This document shows positions 18,102 to 26,853 of a DNA stretch of 64,000 nt, piece by piece. Below the pieces are notes generated by a model that was not told the origin of the DNA, ran no database searches, and was given only the letters and a program-made list of their open reading frames with translations. The number at the start of each line of letters is the position of its first letter. Within the stretch, counting starts at the first letter, position 1. The stretch is from Fimenecus sp964540535 (GTDB lineage: Bacteria; Bacillota; Clostridia; Oscillospirales; Acutalibacteraceae), in contig CAZIMO010000010.1 of NCBI GenBank assembly GCA_964540535.1, positions 11,728 to 75,727 on the forward strand. The letters run 5' to 3'. The position numbers and the translations under genes are program-made.

Positions 18102-18989
18102 ATGAAACGTATTGTTGTTATTTCTGATATACATTCAAATTACAAAGCATTTGAAGCGGCATTTGAAAAAATTCAAGATTTAAAGCCTGATGGAGTAATA
18201 TTTCTCGGCGACTATGTAACAGATTTTCCTTATCCGCAAAAGACAATGGAAATATTGTATAAATGCAGAGAAATGTACAAATGTTGGTTTATCAGAGGAA
18301 ATAGAGAAGATTATATTTTAAATCACCTAAATAATTCGAATGATGAGTGGCGCTATAATAACTCAAGCACAGGTTCTTTGCTATATACTTATGATAATCT
18401 TTCCAAAAGTGATTTAGACTTTTTTAAAAGTATGCCAATTTGCTTGGATATAAAAATTGATGATTGTCCTTTAATAACTGCTTGTCATGGTTCACCTAAC
18501 AGCGCCAATGAAAGCTTGTTCACATCTAATGTGGATCACGAGTTTGTAAGCAAATTTAAAGGAGAAATTTTACTTTGCGGTCATTCTCATCATAAAAAGC
18601 TTGTAAATTATTCTGACAAACAAATTGTTTTTTGTCCCAGTCTCGGACTTCCGCAAGACTGCGAAGCATATGGCAGTTCAAGCATAACAATTTTAGAAAT
18701 ACAAAACAACAAATGGATTGTAAAATTTACTGACATATGTTATGATGTTGACTCACTGATTGCTGATTATAAAATCAGTGAACTTATGACGAAAGCATCC
18801 ACTTTTTCTAAATGTATAATTAAAAATATAAAAAATAATGACGATTTTGCTTACCAATGTATTCTTTTAGCTTGGAAAATAGCTAAAAAAGACAATTTTA
18901 TTGGCGGTAATATTTTACCGGAAAAATATTGGATTAAAGCATATGAAGAATTAGTTAGTAATGAGAATATAGGTGAATATAATGTATAA
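18102..18989 (+). CDS. Calcineurin-like metallophosphoesterase
   Basis: 295 aa. Metallophosphoesterase motifs occur in order: DIHSN (about 8-12), FLGDYV, RGNRED, ITACHGSP and LLCGHSHHK. The first ~200 residues form the catalytic domain. The last ~90 are helical and of unknown role. The substrate is unknown. It lies between queA and tgt, overlapping tgt by 8 nt, so it is probably co-transcribed with the queuosine genes; a functional link is not shown. Confidence 0.85.
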   Translation: MKRIVVISDIHSNYKAFEAAFEKIQDLKPDGVIFLGDYVTDFPYPQKTMEILYKCREMYKCWFIRGNREDYILNHLNNSNDEWRYNNSSTGSLLYTYDNLSKSDLDFFKSMPICLDIKIDDCPLITACHGSPNSANESLFTSNVDHEFVSKFKGEILLCGHSHHKKLVNYSDKQIVFCPSLGLPQDCEAYGSSSITILEIQNNKWIVKFTDICYDVDSLIADYKISELMTKASTFSKCIIKNIKNNDDFAYQCILLAWKIAKKDNFIGGNILPEKYWIKAYEELVSNENIGEYNV

Positions 18990-20112
18990 GCTTATTAAGA
19001 AAAACGGTAATGCACGGCGAGGTGAGTTTCAAACAGTTCACGGTACAATACAGACACCTGCATTTATGAATGTTGCAACTCAAGGTGCAATAAAAGGCGG
19101 AGTGTCTGCCTATGATTTAAAGGATATTAAATGCCAAGTTCAGTTGTGCAATACATACCATTTGCATTTAAGACCTACTGATACGCTTGTAAAAGAAATG
19201 GGCGGACTTCATAAATTTACCGGTTGGAACGGACCTATTCTTACAGACAGCGGCGGGTTTCAAGTGTTTTCATTAGCTTCTCTTCGCAAAATTAAAGAAG
19301 AGGGCGTATACTTTTCTTCGCATATTGACGGACATAAAATTTTTATGGGACCTGAAGAAAGTATGCAAATTCAATCAAATCTCGGCTCAACTATTGCTAT
19401 GGCATTTGACGAGTGTGTTGAAAACCCCGCAAAATACGAATATTCAAAGCAGTCTTGCGAGAGAACAACAAGATGGCTGTACCGTTGCAAAGATGAAATT
19501 GAAAGACTTAATTCATTACACGATACTATAAATAAAAATCAGCTGCTTTTCGGAATTAATCAAGGCTGTACTTTTGATGATTTGCGTATTGAGCATATGA
19601 AAGAAATCGCAGAGCTTGATTTAGACGGTTATGCAATCGGTGGACTTGCAGTAGGCGAACCGAAAGAAGAAATGTACCGTATAATTTCGGCAGTTGAACC
19701 TTTTATGCCTACTGACAAACCCCGTTATCTTATGGGCGTGGGTACTCCCGGAAACATTATTGAAGGAGTTAAAAGGGGAGTAGATCTTTTTGACTGCGTA
19801 ATGCCGAGCCGAAACGCGCGCCACGGACATCTTTTTACAGATGATGGTATAATAAATATCAACAACAAAAAATATGAAAAAGACGATTTACCGATTGATC
19901 CGAAATGTAATTGTCCAACCTGTCAAAAACATTCCCGTTCGTACATAAGACATTTATTTAAAGCACAGGAAGTTCTTGCAATGAGACTTTGTGTTATACA
20001 TAATCTTTACTTTTACAATAATCTTATGGAAAGAATTCGTGCGGCTCTTGATAATGATACTTTTGAAGAGTTTTATAACGAATATGTTGATAAGCTAGAT
20101 ACCCGAATATAA
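18982..20112 (+). CDS. tgt: tRNA-guanine transglycosylase
   Basis: 376 aa from ATG 18982, chosen because AGGTG at 18971-18975 fits it rather than the GTG at 18973. Motifs: TDSGGFQVFSL with nucleophile-region Asp, YAIGGLAVGEP, DLFDCVMPSRNARHG, and a CxCxxC zinc site (CNCPTC) plus a downstream His. It exchanges guanine 34 for preQ1 in tRNAs with GUN anticodons. Overlaps the phosphoesterase by 8 nt. Confidence 0.97.
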   Translation: MYKLIKKNGNARRGEFQTVHGTIQTPAFMNVATQGAIKGGVSAYDLKDIKCQVQLCNTYHLHLRPTDTLVKEMGGLHKFTGWNGPILTDSGGFQVFSLASLRKIKEEGVYFSSHIDGHKIFMGPEESMQIQSNLGSTIAMAFDECVENPAKYEYSKQSCERTTRWLYRCKDEIERLNSLHDTINKNQLLFGINQGCTFDDLRIEHMKEIAELDLDGYAIGGLAVGEPKEEMYRIISAVEPFMPTDKPRYLMGVGTPGNIIEGVKRGVDLFDCVMPSRNARHGHLFTDDGIININNKKYEKDDLPIDPKCNCPTCQKHSRSYIRHLFKAQEVLAMRLCVIHNLYFYNNLMERIRAALDNDTFEEFYNEYVDKLDTRI

Positions 20113-20139
20113 TACATTTTTCTAATTTAAAAAAATATG

Positions 20140-20168
20140 TTGCAAAACATATAATAATTATGTATAAT
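20140..20168 (+). promoter_or_regulatory. Predicted sigma-A promoter of yajC
   Basis: TTGCAA (20140-20145), 17-bp spacer, TATAAT (20163-20168). It is 41 nt before the yajC start. Confidence 0.75.
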
Positions 20169-20209
20169 ATTCATCAGTGATAAATAACAAATTTTGGAGG
20201 AAAAATTTA

Positions 20210-20626
20210 ATGACAGATTTTTTAACTTTTGCTGCAATGAGCAGTACATCTAATGCCTCAAGTTCGGGCGGCAGTATGACAATGATTATTATGATTGTTG
20301 CTATGTTCGCACTTATGTACTTTACAACAATTAGACCTCAAAAAAAGCAACAAAAAGTTGAGCAGCAAATGCGAGAGAATACACAAATTGGCGATGAAAT
20401 TACCACTATCGGCGGTATTTGCGGTAAGGTTGTTGCTGTTAAAGATGATACGGTTGTTATTGAAACAGGCTCTGACAGAGTAAAGATTAAGTTCAAGAAG
20501 TACGCTATTCAGACTAACAACACAGCTAATGAGAAATATCAAGCTGAACGTGAAGCGGCAAAAGCTGAAATGGAAGCAAAGCGTGCTGAAAAGAAAAACA
20601 AAAAATCAAAAAAAGACAAAGAATGA
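20210..20626 (+). CDS. yajC: Preprotein translocase accessory protein YajC
   Basis: 138 aa from ATG 20210 with TTGGAGG at 20194-20200. One N-terminal membrane helix (about 21-40), then the YajC signature TIRPQKKQQK, GDEITTIGGICGKV and VVIETGSDRVKIKF. The C-terminus is a long Lys/Glu-rich tail. It is associated with the SecDF translocase complex. The tgt-yajC order is widely conserved. Confidence 0.94.
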   Translation: MTDFLTFAAMSSTSNASSSGGSMTMIIMIVAMFALMYFTTIRPQKKQQKVEQQMRENTQIGDEITTIGGICGKVVAVKDDTVVIETGSDRVKIKFKKYAIQTNNTANEKYQAEREAAKAEMEAKRAEKKNKKSKKDKE

Positions 20627-20648
20627 TTTAGTCATACTAAAAAATATT

Positions 20649-20684
20649 CCCTCATATTCTTTATTGAATGTGAGGGATTTTTTT
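20649..20684 (+). terminator. Terminator after yajC
   Basis: Perfect 11-bp arms CCCTCATATTC (20649-20659) and GAATGTGAGGG (20666-20676), followed by ATTTTTTTAT. It lies before the next gene's ribosome binding site, so downstream expression depends on read-through or an undetected promoter. Confidence 0.88.
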
Positions 20685-20714
20685 ATGCGTAAAAAAATGA
20701 TAAAAAAAGGTGAT

Positions 20715-21095
20715 ATGTCTTCAACTACAAGAAACATTACAGGAATAATACTTTCTGCCGCTATCGGAACAGTAATATGTATGGTAATCTCTTTGGCTTT
20801 TTCTTATATATTTGCTAATACAGAAATTCTTACTGACTCGTTTAAAGCATTCTTTGTGGCTTCAGTATTGCTTGGAGTATTTTTCTGCGGTATATTCTCT
20901 TCGAGATTAACCTCTTTAAAAGGTATCGTTTCAGGTATTTTATCATCAATTATTTATCTGCTTATTATTACTGTTATTATGCTATTCTTTTCAAGCGGAA
21001 AATTATCAGCACATACAGCCTTTTTGTATTTAGGTATAATTGTTGTTGGCGTTATCGGCGGTATATGTGGGGCAAATATTAAGAGAAGAAAATAA
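20715..21095 (+). CDS. TIGR04086-like four-helix membrane protein
   Basis: 126 aa from ATG 20715, supported by AAAGGTGAT. Earlier ATGs at 20685 and 20697 fall on or next to the terminator T-tract. There are four membrane helices with short loops and a basic C-terminus (IKRRK); Gly-rich faces appear in GIILSAAIGTVIC and IIVVGVIGGICGANI. It matches the small membrane family (TIGR04086) often found beside yajC in clostridia. Function unknown. Confidence 0.7.
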   Translation: MSSTTRNITGIILSAAIGTVICMVISLAFSYIFANTEILTDSFKAFFVASVLLGVFFCGIFSSRLTSLKGIVSGILSSIIYLLIITVIMLFFSSGKLSAHTAFLYLGIIVVGVIGGICGANIKRRK

Positions 21096-21113
21096 ACTTA
21101 AAGGAAGATATAT

Positions 21114-21764
21114 ATGACAAAGGTAATAACACTGCACAAAAAGAAAAAAAGCTATATAAATACAGAGAGAACTGGTAAGAACTTTACACCAAATATTTCA
21201 AACGAAACAAACAGGATTTTATTACTTATAGTTTCTGTTGTTTTCATATTGGCCGGTGCATTGATTTACAGGTTTTTTCCTAATAATGACATCAACACAG
21301 AAATTGATACGGTACTTAAATTATTCAGTACTGCTAATTGGAAAAATATTTGCATTTTCTTTTTACAGGCAGATTTAATTTTTTTGATTATATCTTTCTT
21401 TATCGGCACAAGTTTTGTCGGGTCAGTTCTGTCAGTGCTACCAATAATTCTAAAATGTATTTACATTGGATATCAAAGCGGTTACTTATACAATGAATAT
21501 GAGCTTAAAGGTGTACTTTTTTGCCTAATATTGCTTTATCCGTGCTATGCTATTACAACATCATCGCTTATATTCGCATGTGACGAAAGCATTTATATGA
21601 GCAAATACTTCTTTAATACAATTACAAATAAAAATACAGCTAATAACATTTCAGTCAAGCTGTATTTTTTAAGATATTTAATTCTATTTGTAATAAATAT
21701 TGTATGTATTGCCGTGAATTCAGTAATAGCTTGTTTTGTTGCGCCTAAAATCAATCTTATTTAG
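21114..21764 (+). CDS. spoIIM: SpoIIM-like stage II sporulation membrane protein
   Basis: 216 aa with a basic N-terminus and about five membrane helices. The SpoIIM-like segments are FFIGTSFVGSVLSVLPIIL, then a Gly-containing helix (YIGYQSGYLYNEYELKG) and LYPCYAITTSSLIF. SpoIIM works with SpoIID and SpoIIP in septal peptidoglycan thinning and engulfment. In B. subtilis spoIIM is close to the xerD-type gene ripX, and a Xer gene is adjacent here, although convergent and overlapping by 8 bp. Sequence identity is low, so the name is provisional. Confidence 0.65.
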   Translation: MTKVITLHKKKKSYINTERTGKNFTPNISNETNRILLLIVSVVFILAGALIYRFFPNNDINTEIDTVLKLFSTANWKNICIFFLQADLIFLIISFFIGTSFVGSVLSVLPIILKCIYIGYQSGYLYNEYELKGVLFCLILLYPCYAITTSSLIFACDESIYMSKYFFNTITNKNTANNISVKLYFLRYLILFVINIVCIAVNSVIACFVAPKINLI

Positions 21765-22740
21765 TGCTCGACATTCTAACATTAGAAAGAGGATTTGCTT
21801 CAGATGCCTTTTTCAGTTGTTCATCAATAATGTGTGTATAAATCTCTGTAGTACCAAGGTTTTCATGGCCCAAAATATCCTTTAAAACAAGCACATCAAC
21901 ATTACCATGCTGATACATAAGAGTTGCCGCTGTGTGGCGGAGCTTATGTACCGAATAACCTTCAAGTCCGCATTTTTCTAACGCGTTATAAACAATGTGT
22001 TGAACTGTTTTCGGGCTGATTCTACTTTTTCGATTACTCAAAAAGAGTGCATTACGGTCACTTGCCGGTATTCCGTCAACAGGTCTTACCGCCATATATT
22101 GAGCATATGCTTCCATGCAAGCATTATTAAGATAGATAGTGCGTTCTTTGTTTCCTTTACCGGTGACACGCAGCGTATGATCATCACGAATATCATTATA
22201 ATTAAGACTAACAAGCTCGGATAACCGCAAACCGCAGTTTAAGAAAAAAACTATAATACAATAGTCACGTTCCTTGTATTTGCCGTCAATTGACTTCAAC
22301 AATTTTAAGCTTTCTTCGAGTGTTAAATACTTGGGGAGAGCTTTTTTTAATTTTGGTGAATCCAATACCTGCATGGGATTTTCCTGCAATAATTGCTTTT
22401 GCAGTGTAAGATATTTAAAGAATGTTCTTATTGTTGATACCTTTCTCGCACGGGCAGCTTCTTGGTTATCGCGTTCATTCTTGCAATATGACAGAAAGGC
22501 ATAGGCGTCATTTAAAGTAATTGATTTAATAAATTCTTCGTCAATATCTTTTATATCAACTTCATTAAACTCGACAGAAGAGGGTACTAATCCTCTGAAA
22601 AACTTTATAAAACGAAAGAAGAGCTTCAAATCAGAAGAATATTCTTCAATGGTTAATGCTGATTTATTTTTAATAACATCCATATACACCAAGAAATCTC
22701 TAAGTATAGGCGGAATACCTGTATAGTCAATATGTTTCAT
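21757..22740 (-). CDS. XerC/XerD-type tyrosine recombinase
   Basis: 327 aa from ATG 22740 (ACGGAGGTG upstream; the frame opens 11 codons earlier). N-terminal SAM-like DNA-binding domain (about 1-110) and a catalytic domain with R172 (CGLRLSEL), K195 (GKGNKER), H265-x-x-R268 (HKLRHTAATL), H292 and Tyr301 (EIYTHI). The full catalytic set is present. Two readings are possible: the host XerD acting at dif, supported by the spoIIM neighbour, or an integrase linked to the element whose left repeat starts 506 bp upstream. Confidence 0.88.
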   Translation of the reverse strand: MKHIDYTGIPPILRDFLVYMDVIKNKSALTIEEYSSDLKLFFRFIKFFRGLVPSSVEFNEVDIKDIDEEFIKSITLNDAYAFLSYCKNERDNQEAARARKVSTIRTFFKYLTLQKQLLQENPMQVLDSPKLKKALPKYLTLEESLKLLKSIDGKYKERDYCIIVFFLNCGLRLSELVSLNYNDIRDDHTLRVTGKGNKERTIYLNNACMEAYAQYMAVRPVDGIPASDRNALFLSNRKSRISPKTVQHIVYNALEKCGLEGYSVHKLRHTAATLMYQHGNVDVLVLKDILGHENLGTTEIYTHIIDEQLKKASEANPLSNVRMSSTK

Positions 22741-23245
22741 AATGCACCTCCGTGAAACTGTTTCACAAATCATTATTTAATAAAATAATTATACAATAAA
22801 ATAATCTTTAAATCAATCAATTTTGTTCGGTAATGAAATGAATAGGAGCAGGTATGTTTCAGAATAAAATAGTTATATCATAGAAGAAGCTAAAAACTAA
22901 ATCCTTTTGAGTATAAATATTTAGCAAATTACTTAATTGAAGAAATTGAAAATCAAGTATTATATAGTCAATAAATCTAATGAAGTTAAACTTTTTATTA
23001 TAATATTAACTATTATTTATTCATTTTTATTTTTAATAATTGGCTTATATGTTTTCATACATGATATATATATTATTAAAAATATTTTTGAAGAATTTTG
23101 TTATATTGTTAAATACAAATTGCAAAATCCAAAACTCTAAAACATTACTATTCTCAAAGGAACTATATATTTTAATAATAATATTTATATTTCCCGCATT
23201 TTGTATCAAAAAAATTGTAAAATCCGTCCCCTACTTGATACAAAA
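22741..23245. other. AT-rich intergenic region left of the element
   Basis: It holds the promoter side of the recombinase gene and a possible 67-aa ORF (22937-23140, plus) with one strong membrane helix but no clear ribosome binding site, which I do not call as a gene. Near its right end TTTTGTATCAA (23199-23209) and TTGATACAAAA (23235-23245) form an 11-bp inverted repeat directly abutting the 45-bp direct repeat. Confidence 0.5.
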
Positions 23246-23290
23246 TATTTATTTTGTATAATAATCATTCAACTTTTCAACATTTTCAAC
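23246..23290 (+). repeat. Left 45-bp direct repeat (attL candidate)
   Basis: Identical to 32468-32512 except for C at 23270 versus A at 32492. With the flank it forms a near-palindrome ATACAAAATA..TATTTTGTAT (23238-23259), which resembles a two-armed Xer recombinase site. The left arm of that palindrome lies outside the repeat. Confidence 0.85.
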
Positions 23291-23313
23291 TTTTAGGAAT
23301 AGTTTTCAACACC

Positions 23314-23532
23314 CTATTTAAAATCAAATATAATTTTCTCAATCTTTTCCGACATATCTTTATATGCGTCATATTTAGCCTGTGCAATTATTAAATCAAG
23401 TATTATATTCACATTGTTTCTATGTACATTCAATTCATTTTGTAAATCGATAACACGATTTTTATAATCAGCTTCCTGAAACATTAAGTAAGTTATCAAG
23501 TTGTTAATTTTTTCTTTATTGCTTAAACTCAT
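23314..23532 (-). CDS. Small coiled-coil phage protein (72 aa)
   Basis: 72 aa, soluble and mostly helical (VIDLQNELNVHRNNVNIIL could form a coiled coil). No recognised family. It is the last gene of the minus-strand transcription unit, overlapping the Rep gene by 4 nt (ATGA), so it is probably translated after rep. A link with replication is only positional. Confidence 0.6.
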   Translation of the reverse strand: MSLSNKEKINNLITYLMFQEADYKNRVIDLQNELNVHRNNVNIILDLIIAQAKYDAYKDMSEKIEKIIFDFK

Positions 23533-24374
23533 AAACTCACCTTAATTTCACTCGAATGAATATTTCCTTGTTTATAATCAATAATTTGATGTATTTCATC
23601 ACCATTTATTGAATAGCTGATACACTTACTATCTTGAAAATAAAAATCAGTGTTTTCAACAAAAGCGTTTGTAATTTTCCAAAATGGATCTTCGGGGTCA
23701 TTGAAAAAGCCAACTTCAGAATTACCAAAAGATTTCAGAGGTACTTCAATAGGTCTTTGCAAATTCTTCGAGCAATTGTAAGAACGTGAACCCCATTCAA
23801 GATGTGCTTCTTTTGTCAAGTACTTACAAACATATGCTCCAACGTCTTTTATGTGTTTTCCATTATCGTCTTTAAGTTCATAAAACAAATGTATATCTGT
23901 ACTTCCATATTTCCAACATTTATTAATAACCTCATAGGGTATATACTCGTCATTAAATACAACTATATGAGCGTGTATAGTACCTTCATTCCCCTCTCGT
24001 TTTCCCCTGTCCTTTTGTCTTTCAAGTACATACAAATAACTTAATTCATAACCTTGTCTTTTCATAGCTTGAAAGAAAGTGGTTAACTTCCTACGGAATA
24101 TTTTTACATCAAGAAGAGTTTCAGCATGGGTTAAAGTGAGAAACTTTGTATGCGGTGTAAGATTAGCCCAAATAATGCGGCGGACTTTTTGTCTTGCTCT
24201 TGCAAGATTGTCAGAGCGTTTCCCCTCTTCTTCATTTTTTTCTTTATTCTTTACAATAGGATTTTTTCTTTCAAAATCACATTTTATGGGTACGGAATAA
24301 GATAGACATTCAAGCTTATTTCCTGATATTACAACTCGGTCTGTTATGTATCTGTCAACATACTTGATTGCCAT
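23529..24374 (-). CDS. rep: HUH rolling-circle replication initiator (Rep)
   Basis: 281 aa. Motif I FLTLTHA (about 78-84), motif II HAHIVVF (HUH, residues 134-140) and motif III GAYVCKYLTKE with candidate nucleophile Tyr181 or Tyr185 and Lys184. This is the layout of the Rep endonucleases of filamentous phages and small rolling-circle plasmids. It would nick the double-strand origin and start single-strand synthesis. AAGGAG precedes the ATG, and a hairpin-rich 400-bp region lies just upstream. Confidence 0.88.
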   Translation of the reverse strand: MAIKYVDRYITDRVVISGNKLECLSYSVPIKCDFERKNPIVKNKEKNEEEGKRSDNLARARQKVRRIIWANLTPHTKFLTLTHAETLLDVKIFRRKLTTFFQAMKRQGYELSYLYVLERQKDRGKREGNEGTIHAHIVVFNDEYIPYEVINKCWKYGSTDIHLFYELKDDNGKHIKDVGAYVCKYLTKEAHLEWGSRSYNCSKNLQRPIEVPLKSFGNSEVGFFNDPEDPFWKITNAFVENTDFYFQDSKCISYSINGDEIHQIIDYKQGNIHSSEIKVSL

Positions 24375-24778
24375 AACTTTTTACTCCTTTTTTGTGTGAT
24401 TTTTACTAACTTTTTGTGTGACTTATGAGGTATAGTCAAGTTTAATATGTAAACTCGCTTCGCTCGTTTACATTTTTCACTTACTTTTTTTGATTGATTT
24501 TGAATAATATTTGCTGTTTCTCAACAACCGCATAACGCGACAATGTCGCCGTTAATGCGGTTGTTATTCCGTTTTGGCTGTATTTGGCTTTAAACGCGTT
24601 TTTATTGGTCTTATAATGATATTTAAACACAATTACATTAAAAAACGATTATAAACCTATTTATGCAAAGAATAGCAACATAATTTGTATTACTAAAAAC
24701 AAATGGGAGTGTAATTTAAACAAATTCCATTCCCATTCACCATTAGTATCATATAAAAATTAAAGTCTTCAGTATTCA
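24375..24778. other. Hairpin-rich non-coding region, candidate phage replication origin
   Basis: No gene. There is a short hairpin GTAAAC..GTTTAC (about 24449-24470) with CGCTTCGCTCG between. A large imperfect hairpin follows with arms near 24523-24541 and 24544-24565 (AACAACCGCAT paired with ATGCGGTTGTT, extended by GCGACA/TGTCGC with two bulges). Placement between the Zot-like gene and rep suits a plus- or minus-strand origin or packaging signal. The role is inferred. Confidence 0.55.
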
Positions 24779-25501
24779 CTAAATATTAAATTGTAGTTCA
24801 TCAGACCACAAGCTTTCTTCAAGTGGCTGTTTCTGTAACGGTACATAATTCGTTACAAATTTACCGTAATAAGACTTACGGTAAAAATGATAATTGCTTA
24901 AGGGGATTTCGCAAACATCATATGTAACCTTTCTCGCTCCCCTTTTAAACGCTTTTCCGAGAATTTCCGTATCATTATCAGCTACTTTAACTGTTAATGT
25001 TTTAGAAGCTTCTATTGTAGTAAAGTTACTAAAATACAAACTTTCGCTTAAGAACCAACTCTCATCAGCTGAACGCTTAACGTTTAAATCTAACTGGTCA
25101 TAATACTGACTTGCAATAACAAGCAAAATATCATATTTACGGACAAAGTTAAAAAAATCGCTGTCAGACTGCGACCACTTTTTAAAATCACGGGCAGGCC
25201 ACACAGTAGAAGCTTCATCAATCATAATGACAGAACCAGGCTCAAAAAGATTTGAATAAAGCCATTGCTTATCAATATCAAGTCTTTTTATTCCCATTTT
25301 ATCCTCCGAAACAACGGAAGGAATAATGTATGCACCTTCATAAGGATATTGACAATAAACCTTTCTTCCTTGTTTCAAAGCCTGTTCACAAATTAAAGCC
25401 ATTACAGTAGATTTACCGCTACCACGGTTACCGTGAATAAAAAGTACAGAACCGTCAAAACAATGCCGTTTTAATTTTCTGTTAAATATATTTAAAATCA
25501 T
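24779..25501 (-). CDS. zot: Zot/pI-like phage assembly ATPase
   Basis: 240 aa. Walker A GNRGSGKST (24-32), Walker B SVIMIDEAS (about 90-98) followed by WPARDFKKW, and a later ASQYYDQLD sensor-like segment, as in the N-terminal domain of Zot and filamentous phage pI proteins. Such ATPases drive extrusion of the virion through the membrane. Unlike many Gram-negative pI proteins, no clear C-terminal membrane helix is visible; a membrane partner may be the adjacent 48-aa protein. Stop-start distance to that gene is essentially zero. Confidence 0.85.
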   Translation of the reverse strand: MILNIFNRKLKRHCFDGSVLFIHGNRGSGKSTVMALICEQALKQGRKVYCQYPYEGAYIIPSVVSEDKMGIKRLDIDKQWLYSNLFEPGSVIMIDEASTVWPARDFKKWSQSDSDFFNFVRKYDILLVIASQYYDQLDLNVKRSADESWFLSESLYFSNFTTIEASKTLTVKVADNDTEILGKAFKRGARKVTYDVCEIPLSNYHFYRKSYYGKFVTNYVPLQKQPLEESLWSDELQFNI

Positions 25502-25648
25502 TTAATATTTACCCCATATGAAATAGCTTGCTATATTTATAATCAGCAAAAAAACAAATAAAAGAGCAAGCAAAACTACAAAATCATTATTAGCTACAAC
25601 CGATAGTAAACTCGGATATAGTTTTAAAAATTTACTCACTAATTCCAT
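25502..25648 (-). CDS. 48-aa single-helix membrane protein
   Basis: Starts at the ATG 25648-25646 and ends directly before the Zot ATG. A soluble N-terminus of about 20 residues, then one long hydrophobic helix (VVLLALLFVFLLIINIASY) and a short tail IWGKY. Candidate minor coat protein or membrane partner of the ATPase. It is below the size usually annotated. Confidence 0.65.
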   Translation of the reverse strand: MELVSKFLKLYPSLLSVVANNDFVVLLALLFVFLLIINIASYFIWGKY

Positions 25649-25667
25649 ATACTAAACACCTTAATTA

Positions 25668-25895
25668 TTATCTTCTGCGACGGCGACCGCCTGCTGATGA
25701 TACACCCTTAATACCGAGCTTCTTAAACGTTTTAACACCGAAGAAGATAAGCGTACCGCCAATCGAAATAAGCACAGGAACGAAAAGCAAAGGGTTATTC
25801 ATAATAGTTGTTACGCAATCACCGAAAACGGTCCATACAACAGAAACGATTTGCTGCAACATATCAAATACACTTGAAATTGTCATTTTTTTCAC
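25668..25895 (-). CDS. Major-coat-like protein A (75 aa)
   Basis: An amphipathic N-terminal part, then FGDCVTTIMNNPLLF leading into one membrane helix (about 35-55), and a basic tail ending GRRRRR. That is the design of filamentous phage coat subunits, where the basic end contacts DNA. It shares the NPLL-helix-basic-tail pattern with the next gene upstream (25928-26146) and with 27034-27258. GAGGTG lies before the start. Confidence 0.7.
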   Translation of the reverse strand: MKKMTISSVFDMLQQIVSVVWTVFGDCVTTIMNNPLLFVPVLISIGGTLIFFGVKTFKKLGIKGVSSAGGRRRRR

Positions 25896-25927
25896 CTCTT
25901 TTCAATTTATTTAAGAAATGCGATTAT

Positions 25928-26146
25928 TTATCTGCGTCTGCCTTTAAGACCGAATGCCTTAACAACAGCAAGTGCAATACCGATAGAACCGCAAACAATA
26001 GCAAGTCCAACACTCCAAGCCAAAAGCGGATTAGATGCAATTGTATTTACAAGGTCACCGAAAAGCGACCAAATAAAAGACAAACCCAACTTAATACCTT
26101 CAATGAGAGTTGTAATATTTGCAAGCTGTACTGTAGGTGTTTCCAT
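25928..26146 (-). CDS. Major-coat-like protein B (72 aa)
   Basis: Starts METPTVQLANITTLIEG, then LFGDLVNTIASNPLLAW, a membrane helix (about 43-62) and a basic end LKGRRR. Closely parallels the neighbouring 75-aa protein (FGD-V-TI-NPLL in both), which suggests gene duplication. A strong AAAGGAGG site precedes the ATG, fitting high expression. Candidate major coat protein. Confidence 0.72.
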   Translation of the reverse strand: METPTVQLANITTLIEGIKLGLSFIWSLFGDLVNTIASNPLLAWSVGLAIVCGSIGIALAVVKAFGLKGRRR

Positions 26147-26200
26147 TGTTTTTTACCTCCTTTCAAGTTAAAATATATATCAAAATAAATTGATAGCTTT

Positions 26201-26845
26201 TTAATTATCATATTTTGACGGGTCAAATTCTTCGTAATCAGAAGTTTCATAGTATGAAGTATGCGTTTCATACAATCCGCCTATTTCATTGTTATACCTA
26301 TAATAAACAGTCTGACGAATTTTTCCGTCTTTGCTCGGACTCCAATTTTTATTTTGCCAACCATCACGGAAGTAGCTAAAACCGTTAATGCTTATCCTAA
26401 AAGAATTTGGATTGTTTTCAAAATACGTGTTTGCCAAGGCTTGACCCTCTTCAAACAACCTCATCCGTTCTTGATTTTTTGCTTCTTTTTCTTCTTCAAT
26501 CAATTTGTTTCGCTTATTTTTGTTATGTAAACGCCATATTTGATTTACCGCCGGAATAGTAGTTGAATAATATTTATTAGGATTATTAAACTGCTTTATT
26601 TTTATCGGATAGTAAATATTTCTTGTATTTATTGGTGTTCCGTATGCACTGTCAGAAATAGAAATTATTACAGAAACCATAATAATCAAGACAATAAATA
26701 AAGCAATTGCCAACATAGGAAAATATATCATTGGTGTTGACCGTATGAAAGTTATAAAGTTAATAAATATTTCAGAAAGAAAAAATAAAGCTTCTATAAA
26801 ACTTTCAAAAAATTTTGCAATAGCTTCTCTTGTAAATAAAGGCAT
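26201..26845 (-). CDS. Membrane protein with soluble C-terminus (214 aa)
   Basis: Two N-terminal hydrophobic segments (about 9-32 and 39-65) followed by a charged, Asn/Tyr-rich soluble domain of about 140 residues containing a Lys/Glu-rich helix. No recognised family. Within the coat-gene module it may be a minor virion or assembly protein. The C-terminus is acidic (YEEFDPSKYDN). Confidence 0.6.
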   Translation of the reverse strand: MPLFTREAIAKFFESFIEALFFLSEIFINFITFIRSTPMIYFPMLAIALFIVLIIMVSVIISISDSAYGTPINTRNIYYPIKIKQFNNPNKYYSTTIPAVNQIWRLHNKNKRNKLIEEEKEAKNQERMRLFEEGQALANTYFENNPNSFRISINGFSYFRDGWQNKNWSPSKDGKIRQTVYYRYNNEIGGLYETHTSYYETSDYEEFDPSKYDN

Positions 26846-26853
26846 AAGCTCAC

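Noticed and set aside
22937..23140. 67-aa plus-strand ORF with a membrane helix
   Set aside because: No ribosome binding site and very AT-rich composition; hydrophobic frames arise easily in such DNA.
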